From Burkholderiales bacterium (lineage in GTDB: Bacteria > Pseudomonadota > Gammaproteobacteria > Burkholderiales > Burkholderiaceae_C), in the NCBI GenBank assembly GCA_016000195.1, contig JAECRO010000016.1, positions 1 to 52,916 on the forward strand: a stretch of 52,916 bases of DNA, written 5' to 3'. The notes below the pieces were generated by a model. It made no database searches. It had not been told where the DNA came from and worked only from the letters and a program-made list of their open reading frames with translations. Of this stretch, positions 1-7,929 are shown piece by piece; position 1 is the first letter of the stretch; every line of letters begins with the position of its first letter. The position numbers and the translations under genes are program-made.

Positions 1-486
1 CCCGACCGCGCCCGCATCGCCGCCGAGCAGGCCGTGGCCTGCCCGCTGCTCGAAGGCATCGACCTGTCGGGCGCCAAGGGCGTGCTGGTGCTGATCTCGG
101 CAGCCAAGGGTTCGCTCAAGCTGAACGAATCCAAGCTCGCCATGAACACCGTTCGCGCCTACGCGTCGCCCGATGCGCATGTGATTTACGGCACGGCCTA
201 CGACGACGAGCTGGGCGAGGACATCCGTGTCACCGTGGTGGCGACCGGCCTGAGCCGCCAGGGCCAGGAAACGCGCAGCAACGTCGCGCCGCTGCAGGTG
301 CTTCGTCCCGCCGGCCAGAACGCCGCTGGCTCGCTGGGCCTGAAGCAGCCCGACTACGGCAACATGGCCCGGCCCAGCGTGTGGGGAAGCAACCGCACCC
401 AGGCGGCGGCCAAGATTGATGCGCTGGCGTCGGGCGGCATGGATGACTTTGAAATCCCGGCCTTCCTGCGCCGTCAGGCTGACTGA
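1..486 (+). CDS. ftsZ: Cell division protein FtsZ, C-terminal part (5' truncated by window edge)
   Basis: The reading frame is open from the first base and gives 161 residues before the stop. FtsZ is the tubulin-like GTPase that forms the division ring at mid-cell. The visible part begins inside the C-terminal tubulin-fold subdomain (LEGIDLSGAKGVLVLI, then a stretch ending GEDIRVTVVATGLSR). It continues through a glycine/proline-rich variable linker and ends with the conserved C-terminal peptide, DDFEIPAFLRRQAD, which binds FtsA and ZipA in other bacteria. The GTP-binding tubulin signature lies outside the window. lpxC follows at 633, the usual end of a betaproteobacterial dcw cluster. Identification is secure; only the start is missing. 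Confidence 0.97.
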   Translation, partial: PDRARIAAEQAVACPLLEGIDLSGAKGVLVLISAAKGSLKLNESKLAMNTVRAYASPDAHVIYGTAYDDELGEDIRVTVVATGLSRQGQETRSNVAPLQVLRPAGQNAAGSLGLKQPDYGNMARPSVWGSNRTQAAAKIDALASGGMDDFEIPAFLRRQAD

Positions 487-499
487 CCGTGCATGCGTT

Positions 500-531
500 T
501 GCTCCAGGCCTGCTTCGACAGGCCTGGAGCA
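500..531. other. Strong hairpin downstream of ftsZ
   Basis: A 13-bp perfect inverted repeat (arms 500-512 and 519-531, six-base loop cttcga) lies 14 bases after the ftsZ stop. No T-run follows, so it is not a canonical intrinsic terminator. It may stabilise the ftsZ mRNA 3' end or separate the dcw transcript from lpxC. Confidence 0.6.
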
Positions 532-621
532 CGGCCAGCCATTTTCGGACGCCGCCGCCTGGCGTCAGGCATGTTCCACGGGCTACCTCAGCCCGGGCGC
601 CGCCCTGAACGCCACACAAAT

Positions 622-627
622 TAAAAT
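622..627 (+). promoter_or_regulatory. -10-like hexamer TAAAAT just before lpxC
   Basis: TAAAAT lies five bases before the lpxC ATG, and no Shine-Dalgarno sequence is visible. If used as a -10 element it would place the transcript start at or next to the start codon. No good -35 is seen. Confidence 0.35.
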
Positions 628-632
628 GCCCC

Positions 633-1556
633 ATGCTCGCTCAAAGAACCCTTAAATCCCTCACCAAGGCGGTTGGCGTGGGGCTGCACAGCGGCCAGCG
701 GGTCGAGCTGACCCTGCGGCCAGCGCCGCCCGACACCGGCATCGTGTTCAGGCGGGTCGATCTGCCGCAGCCGGTGGACATCGTCATCTCGCCCGAGGCT
801 GTGACCGACACCCGGCTGGCGTCCACCATTTCCAGCGGCAGCGCCAAGGTCCACACCGTCGAGCACCTGATGTCGGCCTGCGCCGGCCTGGGGCTGGACA
901 ACCTGATCATCGACATCACCGCCGAAGAGGTGCCGATTCTGGACGGCTCGGCGTCTTCATTCGTGTTTTTGCTGCAGTCCGCCGGCATTGAGCTGCAGGC
1001 CGCGCCCAAGCGCTTCGTGCGCATCCTCAAGCCGGTCGAGGTCCGCGAAGGCGAGGGCGCGAATGTGAAATGGGCGCGCCTGAGCCCTTATGAAGGCTAC
1101 AAGCTCAGCTTTGAAATCGACTTTGACCACCCCGCCGTGGACTCGACCGGCCAGCGCGTGGAGTTCGACATGGGCTCGGGCGCCTACAGCCGCGACATCG
1201 CCCGCGCGCGCACCTTTGGCTTCACCAAGGATGTCGAAATGATGCGGGCCAACGGCCTGGCGCTGGGCGGCGGGCTCGACAACGCCATCGTCATGGACGA
1301 CTACAAGGTGCTCAACAGCGAAGGCCTGCGCTACAACGACGAATTCGTCAAGCACAAGATACTCGACGCCATGGGCGACCTGTACCTGCTGGGCAAGCCG
1401 CTGCTGGCCGCCTACAGCGCCTTTCGCTCCGGCCACGCCATGAACAACAAGCTGCTGCGCGAGTTGCAGGCGCATCCCGAGGCCTGCGAAATCGTCACCT
1501 TCGACGACGAGAAAAACGCGCCCAAGGGCTTCGCCACCCTGGCTCGCGCCTGGTAA
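633..1556 (+). CDS. lpxC: UDP-3-O-acyl-N-acetylglucosamine deacetylase
   Basis: LpxC is a zinc enzyme that removes the N-acetyl group from UDP-3-O-acyl-GlcNAc, the first committed step of lipid A synthesis, in the cytoplasm. The 307 residues match the family's usual length of about 300. The N-terminus [21 protein letters not shown] is characteristic. Zinc and catalytic regions are visible: [16 protein letters not shown] (first histidine), [14 protein letters not shown] (His and Asp ligands) and [12 protein letters not shown] near the C-terminus (general acid/base histidine). The ATG at 633 fits the family N-terminus. It follows ftsZ as in other Burkholderiales. Confidence 0.98.
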   Translation: MLAQRTLKSLTKAVGVGLHSGQRVELTLRPAPPDTGIVFRRVDLPQPVDIVISPEAVTDTRLASTISSGSAKVHTVEHLMSACAGLGLDNLIIDITAEEVPILDGSASSFVFLLQSAGIELQAAPKRFVRILKPVEVREGEGANVKWARLSPYEGYKLSFEIDFDHPAVDSTGQRVEFDMGSGAYSRDIARARTFGFTKDVEMMRANGLALGGGLDNAIVMDDYKVLNSEGLRYNDEFVKHKILDAMGDLYLLGKPLLAAYSAFRSGHAMNNKLLRELQAHPEACEIVTFDDEKNAPKGFATLARAW

Positions 1557-1565
1557 CACCCCGCC

Positions 1566-1742
1566 ATGCTGCTGTTTCGCTGGATGCTGTTGTTCGCGCT
1601 GCTGGCCGCCCTGGTGTGCTTCATGTTTTACGCCGGCACCGGGCAGCTGCGCTTCAGGAACTACGGCTGGATAGTCCTGAAGTGGGCCTTGATTGCCGCC
1701 TTCGGCTTTTTCGGCGTGCTGATTCTGGAGCGGGTGGCGTAG
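1566..1742 (+). CDS. Small two-helix membrane protein, function unknown
   Basis: A 58-residue ORF starts nine bases after the lpxC stop on the same strand. It has two hydrophobic stretches, about residues 3-22 (MLLFRWMLLFALLAALVCF) and 37-54 (LKWALIAAFGFFGVLILE), separated by a short basic segment (QLRFRNYGW), so it probably spans the inner membrane twice. The close spacing to lpxC suggests co-transcription. The next gene, ruvC, is convergent and ends only eight bases beyond. No family is recognised. Its position and clean hydrophobic pattern support a real gene, but no Shine-Dalgarno sequence is obvious. Confidence 0.65.
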   Translation: MLLFRWMLLFALLAALVCFMFYAGTGQLRFRNYGWIVLKWALIAAFGFFGVLILERVA

Positions 1743-1749
1743 CCGCCCG

Positions 1750-2298
1750 TCACCGGCTGCGCCCGGCCCGGTAATTCCCGCCCATCTTGCCGCCGGCCTC
1801 GCTGGCCAGCGCCAGCCGCGCCATCGCCGTGCCGACATGCGCATGGGTAATCGCCAGCCCCAGCGCGTCGGCGGCATCCTTGCCGGGCAGCGACGGCAGT
1901 TTCAACAGGCGCATGACCATTTGCTGCACCTCGGCCTTGCCGGCCTTGCCATAGCCGGCCACGGCTTTTTTCATTTGCAGCGCGGTGTATTCGGCCACCG
2001 CCAGGTCGGTCGATACCAGCGCCGTGACGCAGGCGCCGCGCGCCTGTCCCAGCAGCAGCGTGGCCTGCGGGTTGACGTTGACGAACACGATCTCGACCGA
2101 GGCGACTTCGGGCTGGTAGCGCTGCACCACCTCGCGCACGCCGTCGAACAGCACCTTCAGGCGGCCCGGCAAATCCTTTTTGTCCAGGTGCGTGGTCTTG
2201 ATGGTGCCGCTGGCCACGTAGCGCAGCTGCGGGCCGTCCATGTCCACCACGCCAAAGCCGGTGATCTGCAGGCCCGGATCGATTCCCAGTATATGCAT
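1750..2298 (-). CDS. ruvC: Crossover junction endodeoxyribonuclease RuvC
   Basis: RuvC is the dimeric, metal-dependent nuclease that resolves Holliday junctions, acting with the RuvAB branch-migration motor. The 182-residue protein starts [19 protein letters not shown], carrying the first catalytic aspartate (Asp7) of the RNase H-like fold. The second acidic residue is in [10 protein letters not shown]. The C-terminal acidic pair is in [16 protein letters not shown]. The motif [11 protein letters not shown], typical of RuvC, is present. Length and N-terminus agree with the family. It is convergent with the lpxC-side genes. ruvAB are not adjacent in this window. Confidence 0.97.
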   Translation of the reverse strand: MHILGIDPGLQITGFGVVDMDGPQLRYVASGTIKTTHLDKKDLPGRLKVLFDGVREVVQRYQPEVASVEIVFVNVNPQATLLLGQARGACVTALVSTDLAVAEYTALQMKKAVAGYGKAGKAEVQQMVMRLLKLPSLPGKDAADALGLAITHAHVGTAMARLALASEAGGKMGGNYRAGRSR

Positions 2299-2353
2299 TT
2301 GCTATAAATATAGTAGCTACTTACGCCCGCCAGTATTGCGCAAAGGCCCTAAA
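2299..2353. repeat. Dispersed intergenic repeat, copy A
   Basis: This copy contains ttgctataaatatagtagct followed by acgcccgccagtattgcgca and a terminal aggcc. It belongs to a family with copies at 7807, 14231, 19963, 21485, 27844, 40691 and 49431. The core is an imperfect palindrome around TAGCTA followed by a GCGCCC...TA(C/T)TGCGCAA block. It lies directly upstream of ruvC and could influence its 5' untranslated region. Confidence 0.7.
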
Positions 2354-2383
2354 TAGTATGTAGAAAGATGAAAAGGCCGGCGC

Positions 2384-3133
2384 TCACGGAAGTTCCACTC
2401 CGCCCATGTGCGCCGCGATGGTCCGGGCGCGCGAGGCCAGGTAGCCCGAGCCGGTGTGGGTCTCGAAATACTTGGGCCGGGGCAGCATCACCGCCAGCCG
2501 GGCGGCCTCGACGGCGTTCAGGCGCGCGGCCGGCTTGCGGTAGTAATGCTGGGCGGCAGCCTCGGCGCCAAACACGCCTTCGCCCCATTCGACGTTGTTG
2601 AGGTAAATCTCCAGGATGCGCTGCTTGCTGAGCAGGGATTCGAGCATCAGCGTCAGCAGCAGCTCCTGGCCCTTGCGCAGCAGCGTGCGTTCGCCGGACA
2701 GGAACAAATTCTTGGCCAGTTGCTGCGTGATGGTCGAGCCGCCGAATATTTTTGGCGGTTTCACGGCCGGCGCTTTGGATTTGCCCTCGGCCAGCCGGCT
2801 CATGGATTGCGCGGCGCGTTCCTCGGCCTGGGTGTTTTTCTCCCAGGCCTTTTCCAGCGCGTCCATATCGACGCCCTCGTGCACGGTGAAGCTGGCGTCT
2901 TCGGAGGCAATGATGGCGCGCTTGAGGTGGTCTGACAGCTCTGCGTAGGGCACCCACTGCTGGCGCCATTTGAGCGTGCCGGTGTTTTTGGCGACCTGCC
3001 AGGCCTCGGAGCGCTCAAAGGCCGTCGATTCGGGATTCACGACCCGCATCAGCGCGATGCGCGCCACGAAGTAAAGCTGCAGCGCCAGGCCGGCCAGCAG
3101 GGCCAGGACCAGCAGGCGCCACACGGCCTTCAT
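2384..3133 (-). CDS. mtgA: Monofunctional biosynthetic peptidoglycan transglycosylase
   Basis: MtgA polymerises lipid II into glycan strands at the outer face of the inner membrane. The 249-residue protein begins MKAVWRLLVLALLAGLALQL, a single N-terminal anchor, followed by the glycosyltransferase family 51 domain. Visible motifs are IIASEDASFTVHEG (catalytic glutamate), KIFGGSTITQQLAKNLFL and KQRILEIYLNNVEWGEGVFGAEAAAQHYY. There is no penicillin-binding domain, as expected for this family. The ATG at 3133 is chosen because it overlaps the aroE stop as ATGA; a longer ORF start upstream would add 20 residues inside aroE. Translational coupling to aroE is likely. Confidence 0.95.
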   Translation of the reverse strand: MKAVWRLLVLALLAGLALQLYFVARIALMRVVNPESTAFERSEAWQVAKNTGTLKWRQQWVPYAELSDHLKRAIIASEDASFTVHEGVDMDALEKAWEKNTQAEERAAQSMSRLAEGKSKAPAVKPPKIFGGSTITQQLAKNLFLSGERTLLRKGQELLLTLMLESLLSKQRILEIYLNNVEWGEGVFGAEAAAQHYYRKPAARLNAVEAARLAVMLPRPKYFETHTGSGYLASRARTIAAHMGGVELP

Positions 3134-3990
3134 GCCAGCAGCAACCGGAGTTCGCGCAGCACCTGCGCCGCCGGCGGACGCACGCCGCGCCACAGGGCAA
3201 ACGATTCGGCGGCCTGCTCGACCAGCATGCCCAGGCCGTCGCGCGGGCTGGCGCCGTGCGCGCGCGCCCAGTCCATGAAGCCGGCCGCCGACGGGCCGTA
3301 CATCAGGTCGCAGGCCAGCGCGCCGGGCTTGAGCACGCTGCTGGACACCGGCACGGCGCTGCCCGCCAGGCTGCTCGCGCTGGCATTGACAATCACATCG
3401 AAATCGCCCTCCAGCGCTTGCAGGTCCTGCACCAGCAGCTCTGTTTTTTGTAGCATTGCCTGCAACAAGGCATGCGCCCGGTGACGCGCCGCCAGCGCCT
3501 CGGCCTTGGCCCGTGTGCGGTTGACCAGCACCAGCCGGCGCGGCCCGGCCATCAGCAGCGGCCCGAGCACGCCCGCGCCCGCGCCGCCCGCGCCAATCAG
3601 GAGCACGTCGCGCCCGGCCAGCGCCACGCCGGCATTCACCTGGATGTCATTCACCAGCCCGATGCCGTCGGTGTTGTCGGCGTGGATGGCGCCGTTTTGA
3701 ATCACCAGGGTGTTGACGGCCTGGGCCAGCTGCGCCCGGTCGCTGCGGCTGTCGGCGGCTTGAAAAGCCTCGAACTTGAATGGCACCGTGACATTGCAGC
3801 CGCGCGCGCCGTCCTGTACCAGCTGCGCCAGCGTGGCCGCAAACCCGTCCAGTGGAACCAGGCAGCGCTGGTAGTCGATGGCTTGCCCGGTCAGCTCGGC
3901 AAAGCGCGCATGAATCTGCGGCGAGCGGCTGTGGGCGATGGGGTTGCCGAGCACAAAATAGCGGTCGATTGCCGCGTTGTCGCTGGTCAT
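3130..3990 (-). CDS. aroE: Shikimate dehydrogenase (NADP+)
   Basis: AroE reduces 3-dehydroshikimate to shikimate in the chorismate pathway. The 286-residue protein has the substrate-binding start YFVLGNPIAHSRSPQIHARF and the catalytic Lys/Asp neighbourhood GCNVTVPFKFEAF and NTDGIGLVNDI. The Rossmann NADP-binding loop is LLIGAGGAGAGVLGPLL. The C-terminal DGLGMLVEQAAESFALWRG is also typical. It sits between a TonB-like gene (50-base gap) and mtgA (ATGA overlap) in a minus-strand group. The window also carries the first enzyme of the same pathway, aroG, about 9 kb away on the other strand. Confidence 0.97.
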   Translation of the reverse strand: MTSDNAAIDRYFVLGNPIAHSRSPQIHARFAELTGQAIDYQRCLVPLDGFAATLAQLVQDGARGCNVTVPFKFEAFQAADSRSDRAQLAQAVNTLVIQNGAIHADNTDGIGLVNDIQVNAGVALAGRDVLLIGAGGAGAGVLGPLLMAGPRRLVLVNRTRAKAEALAARHRAHALLQAMLQKTELLVQDLQALEGDFDVIVNASASSLAGSAVPVSSSVLKPGALACDLMYGPSAAGFMDWARAHGASPRDGLGMLVEQAAESFALWRGVRPPAAQVLRELRLLLA

Positions 3991-4040
3991 GGCTTGATCT
4001 TCTTTATCAAAAATTGTGTGTACCGCCGCGTTGCCGGGGC

Positions 4041-4955
4041 TCAGCGGTGGGTGAGTCTGGTTTCCAGGCTGTCATCGCGCCCGAAGTTGAAGCTGGACAC
4101 CACCACGATCTGGTCCGCCTTGCCGCGCATGGCCTCGCTGAACGGCTCAAACGGGCCGGCGCCCTGCACCAGGCTTTGCGCCCAGCGGTCTAGCGTCGGG
4201 TTGCCCGAGCTTTGCACCACCTCGGTCGTCAGCACGTTGCCGTCGGCATTCACCGTCATTGTCATGGTCAGCTCGCCATACAGCTTCTTGCCGGCCATCT
4301 GCGGAAAGTTCAGCGTTCCCTTTTTCTCGATCTTGCGGCGCATCGCATCGTAATACACCGCATACACCTCTTCACGCGTGGACGGGCTGATGTAGCGCCG
4401 GGCGGGCTGCTCGCCGTCTTCGTTGATGCGCCGTTCAATCTCGGCCAGCAGCTTGATGAGCTGCTTGCGCCTTTCCTCCTGCCCGGTCTGCGCGCGCAGG
4501 TGCGACGGCACGCTCAGGTCAGGCGGCGGCAGGGCGGCCAGTTCCTTTTTGGTCTGCAGCAGCAACTGGGTTTGCTGCTCCCTGGTGGATTCAATCTGGC
4601 GCCGCTCGTTTTCATCTTCCTGCGCGTCGCCGGTCTTCATCACCAGCGAAGGCGGCAGCGGCGACGTGGCGCGGCCTTTTTCAAGTTCGCCGCCGCCGGC
4701 CAGCGACGCCTGGGCAATTGCCTTGGCGTGTTCATCGGGCGTCTCGGCGGATTTGGCATTGACCAGGATCACTTCGAGCGGCGTGTCCTGGAACACGCGG
4801 TTGAAGCGCCCGGGATCGACAAAGCGCACCGCCAGCAGCGCCGCATGCGCGGCCAGCGAGACGCCCAGGGCAATTTGCAGGGTGCTGGGTGCTTTCACAA
4901 GGGGCGGGCGGGGTTTCGGCTTCACGGGACGATGCCGGGCGGCTCTAGTGGGCAA
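4041..4955 (-). CDS. TonB-family periplasmic protein
   Basis: The 304-residue protein has a basic, proline-rich N-terminus (RPVKPKPRPP) and one membrane helix (about residues 28-45, LQIALGVSLAAHAALLAVRF). A long, charged, Glu/Gln-rich middle segment follows, probably helical. The C-terminal domain contains YYDAMRRKIEKKGTLNFP, GELTMTMTVNADGNVLTTEVVQSSGNP and WAQSLVQGAGPFEPF, the pattern of a TonB C-terminal fold. TonB proteins transmit proton-motive energy to outer-membrane receptors, but no ExbB/ExbD genes or receptor lie nearby. A structural or TolA-like role is therefore equally possible. It is 23 bases downstream of the RNase II gene and 50 bases upstream of aroE. Confidence 0.8.
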   Translation of the reverse strand: MPTRAARHRPVKPKPRPPLVKAPSTLQIALGVSLAAHAALLAVRFVDPGRFNRVFQDTPLEVILVNAKSAETPDEHAKAIAQASLAGGGELEKGRATSPLPPSLVMKTGDAQEDENERRQIESTREQQTQLLLQTKKELAALPPPDLSVPSHLRAQTGQEERRKQLIKLLAEIERRINEDGEQPARRYISPSTREEVYAVYYDAMRRKIEKKGTLNFPQMAGKKLYGELTMTMTVNADGNVLTTEVVQSSGNPTLDRWAQSLVQGAGPFEPFSEAMRGKADQIVVVSSFNFGRDDSLETRLTHR

Positions 4956-4978
4956 GGTGCGGGCGATTCGCGCCGGTT

Positions 4979-7057
4979 TCAGCCTGCGGCCGCAGGCGCG
5001 GCGTCGGCGTCGGCGTCGGCTTGCGGCTCGCTGACATCGACCGCAATCGAGATCGGCCCGGCGGCCAGGTCATCTTCAGTGTCGTCGCTGTCGTCGGCCT
5101 GGGCGGCGCTGCTGGCGGCTTCGGCCTCGGTGTCCAGCCGCTCGATGACGGTGCCGAACACGTCCAGCGTGATCTCGTCAATCTCGCCGAGCTTGACGCG
5201 CACCCGCGCCCCGCGTGGCAAGCCGACTGCGCCCATGGCGCCCAGCACCAGCGGCAGCGTGTCGGCGCGCACCAGGTTGTCTTTGAAGCTGGTCGCCGTC
5301 AGTTCGGTAATGTTGTTTTGCTCCAGGTATTTCAGCGTCCAGTAGCGCTCGATGCCGGACTGAAAGCCGTTGTAGGCGCTGTAGGCGGCGTCGAAGCACG
5401 AAATCACCGAAAACAGGTCGGCGTCCTTGGGCTTGAAGGGCGCGACCAGCGCGGCGCTGCGGCCATGCCGGGTGACGGCAATGATCTGCCACTGGTTCAC
5501 CAGGTCGGTGTAGCGGCGTAGCGGCGAGGTGGCCCAGACGTAGCTCTTGACGCCCATGCCGGCGTGCGGCAGCGCCTTGGTGCCCATGCGCACCTTCACG
5601 CCCGGCGCCATGCTGGCCTGGCTGCGGTAGATGCCCGGAACGCCGTGCTCGGCCAGCCACTGGCCCCAGGTGCTGTTGGCCAGAATCATCGCCTCGGCGA
5701 CGATCAAGTCGAGCGGCGAGCCGCGCTGGCGCGTGCTGATGCTGACGGTTTCATGGCCCTGCGGCTCGGTGCCCGTGGGGTTGTCGAGCTTGAAGTTGTA
5801 GTCGGGGCGGTTGAAGTTCTCGGGCTTGCCGCGAACGATCTCGCGCTGGCCCTTGAGGTGCCGGGCCAGCCGGTGCAAAAAGGCCATTTCCACGCCCCAT
5901 TGCACGCCCACGGGCGCGCTGGCCTGCGCGGCCTCGAAGAAGGCTTCGGTGAAGGGCGTATCTAGCGCATCGTGGCGCAGGTTGCTGGCAATGTGGACCT
6001 GCTCCAGCCGGGTCAGGGTCTGGGTGATTTCCAGTGTTTCCTCGTTCAGCGTGACGTAGAGCGACAGGGCCGGGCAGTTGCGGCCTTCCTGCAGCGTGTA
6101 GCTTTGCACGATCTCGTCGGGCAGCATGGTCAGCTTGTAGCCGGGCATATAGACGGTGGACATGCGCGCACGGCCGACCGCATCAATCGGGCTGCCCGGC
6201 AGCACGGCCAGGCCGGGCGCGGCAATGTGGATGCCCAGCGTGACGACGCCGCTGCCCAGGCCTTGAATAGACAGCGCATCGTCGATCTCGGTGGTGCTGG
6301 AGTCGTCGATGGAAAACGCGCGCGCGTCGGCCAGCGGCAGCTCGTCCTTGACGGGCGGCGCCTGCAATTCCGGAAAGCGCGTGCCCTTGGGAAAGTTCTC
6401 GAACAAGAAGCGCTTCCAGTGGAACTGGTAGGGCGAGGCGATGGCGCCGGCTTTTTGCAGCAAGTCGAGCGGCGCGGTGTGGGTGGCGCGCGCGGCATCG
6501 ACCACGGCCTTGTATTCGGCGCTGTTCTTGTCGGGCTTGAACAGGATTTTGTAGAGCTGGTCGCGAATCGGCGCCGGGCACTGGCCGCGCCCGAGTTCGT
6601 CGGCCCAGGCGGCGATCTGCGCCGTGACCTGCTTTTTCTTTTCAATCGCGGCCAGCGCCTGCTGCAGGATTTCAGGCGGCGCTTTCTTGAAGCGGCCCTT
6701 GCCGGCGCGGCGGAAATAATGCGGCGCGTCGTACAGGCGGAACAGGGCGGCGGCCTGCTGCTCCGCTGACGCGGGCTTGGAGGCGTCGGCGCTGAAGTAG
6801 TCGCGCGCCAGTTCGGCAAAACCGAATTCCTCGTCGCTGGCAAATTCCCAGGCCAGGTCCAGGTCGATGTCCTCGACCAGTTTTTGCCCGGCGGCGATGA
6901 ACTCGGCGGGCGCGGGCTTCTCGAATTTCAGCAGCGCGTTGACCGCCTTGACCTTGACGCGCTTGCCCGAGTCAAGCTCGACCTGCAGTGAGCTGTCGGC
7001 TTCCGACAAAATCCGGCCGGCCAGAAACTTGCCGGTTTCTTCAAACAATACAAACAC
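4979..7057 (-). CDS. RNase II-family exoribonuclease (RNB domain)
   Basis: This 692-residue protein degrades single-stranded RNA from the 3' end if it follows its family. The RNB catalytic domain starts near residue 240 and contains FSIDDSSTTEIDDALS, with the clustered metal-binding aspartates. Further RNB segments are YMPGYKLTMLPDEIVQSY, LIVAEAMILANSTWGQWL and SPLRRYTDLVNQWQI. A C-terminal S1-like part may be reduced; the last 60 residues are acidic and low in complexity. The start is GTG at 7057, preceded by a good AAGGA ribosome-binding site. It heads the group RNase II, TonB-like, aroE, mtgA. Confidence 0.93.
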   Translation of the reverse strand: MFVLFEETGKFLAGRILSEADSSLQVELDSGKRVKVKAVNALLKFEKPAPAEFIAAGQKLVEDIDLDLAWEFASDEEFGFAELARDYFSADASKPASAEQQAAALFRLYDAPHYFRRAGKGRFKKAPPEILQQALAAIEKKKQVTAQIAAWADELGRGQCPAPIRDQLYKILFKPDKNSAEYKAVVDAARATHTAPLDLLQKAGAIASPYQFHWKRFLFENFPKGTRFPELQAPPVKDELPLADARAFSIDDSSTTEIDDALSIQGLGSGVVTLGIHIAAPGLAVLPGSPIDAVGRARMSTVYMPGYKLTMLPDEIVQSYTLQEGRNCPALSLYVTLNEETLEITQTLTRLEQVHIASNLRHDALDTPFTEAFFEAAQASAPVGVQWGVEMAFLHRLARHLKGQREIVRGKPENFNRPDYNFKLDNPTGTEPQGHETVSISTRQRGSPLDLIVAEAMILANSTWGQWLAEHGVPGIYRSQASMAPGVKVRMGTKALPHAGMGVKSYVWATSPLRRYTDLVNQWQIIAVTRHGRSAALVAPFKPKDADLFSVISCFDAAYSAYNGFQSGIERYWTLKYLEQNNITELTATSFKDNLVRADTLPLVLGAMGAVGLPRGARVRVKLGEIDEITLDVFGTVIERLDTEAEAASSAAQADDSDDTEDDLAAGPISIAVDVSEPQADADADAAPAAAG

Positions 7058-7153
7058 AACGATATCCTTTAGCCTGGGTAATTGCCCCTGCGGGGCTTGC
7101 GGATAGTGTAGTCAAGCCGCTTCAGGGGCCGCCTGCGCTGGCGGCGCTTTATT

Positions 7154-7738
7154 TCAGGCCAGGTCCAGAAACTCCAGGATGGCCGGCAGGTGCGCGTCAA
7201 AGTCGCTCAGCGCATGGTCGCCGCCTTCGAGCAGTTGCAGTTGCGCGCCGGCGTAACGCGCCGCCATCTCGCGCCAGTCCAGCACTTCGTCGCCCTTGGC
7301 GATGATGGCCAGGTAGTGCTGCGGAGTTTTCAGCGGCCCGGCCTGCAGCGCGCGCAGTTCATCGACAAACCGGGCTTCAAAGAAAAAATGCTCGCCGGGG
7401 TTCTGCCAGGTGGTCTGCTCGCCGATGTAGTTCGCCAGGTCGCGCGCCGGATCGACCGCCGGGTTCAGCAGCACCGCCTTGCAGTCATGGCGCTCGGCCA
7501 CCGCCGTCGCGTAAAAACCGCCCAGCGAGGAGCCGATCACCGCCATGGATTTGGCCGGCCAGCCCGACAGGCCTTTTTCCAGCAGCGCCATGGCGCCCTG
7601 CGGCGAGGGCGGCAGTTGCGGGCACCACCAGCGCACCGCCGGATGGCGCCCGGCGACCAGGGCCGCCATCTTTTGGGCCTTGGCCGATAGGGGCGATGAG
7701 CGAAAGCCGTGCAGGTAGAGCAAGTGGGTGATGGGCAT
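7154..7738 (-). CDS. YqiA/YcfP-type alpha/beta-hydrolase esterase
   Basis: The 194-residue protein shows the compact esterase fold of the YqiA family. LLYLHGFRSSPLSAKAQ gives the oxyanion region, MAVIGSSLGGFYATAVAERH the nucleophile serine, IIAKGDEVLDWREMA the catalytic aspartate, and LEGGDHALSDFDAHL the catalytic histidine. Such enzymes hydrolyse short acyl or palmitoyl-CoA-like esters in vitro, but the natural substrate is usually unknown. It lies between the RNase II gene and a divergent rodA. A repeat copy separates it from rodA. Confidence 0.9.
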   Translation of the reverse strand: MPITHLLYLHGFRSSPLSAKAQKMAALVAGRHPAVRWWCPQLPPSPQGAMALLEKGLSGWPAKSMAVIGSSLGGFYATAVAERHDCKAVLLNPAVDPARDLANYIGEQTTWQNPGEHFFFEARFVDELRALQAGPLKTPQHYLAIIAKGDEVLDWREMAARYAGAQLQLLEGGDHALSDFDAHLPAILEFLDLA

Positions 7739-7806
7739 GCCGCAATGGTAAACGCGCCGCCCGAAGCCGCAGGGCGCCGGAACGCGTGGATGCGGCCGTA
7801 TTTAGA

Positions 7807-7866
7807 GTAAAAAATGCCATTTGCGCAATACTGCAGGGCATAGAGTGCTATGTTTTTAGTAGTAAA
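7807..7866. repeat. Dispersed intergenic repeat, copy B
   Basis: This copy is inverted relative to copy A and shares tttgcgcaatactg (inverse of CAGTATTGCGCAAA in copy A) followed by a gtgctatgtttttagtag half-palindrome. It lies in the divergent gap between the esterase and rodA. Confidence 0.65.
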
Positions 7867-7916
7867 GCGGGTGCCGGATGATCCCCTTCAGGCGGCTGCC
7901 CGCCCGCAGGCTGATT

Positions 7917-7922
7917 GATAAT
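7917..7922 (+). promoter_or_regulatory. -10-like hexamer GATAAT before rodA
   Basis: GATAAT lies seven bases before the ATG at 7930, with no ribosome-binding site between. It is one of six similar arrangements in the window that suggest leaderless transcription. The -35 region is weak. Confidence 0.35.
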
Positions 7923-7929
7923 CCCGGCC

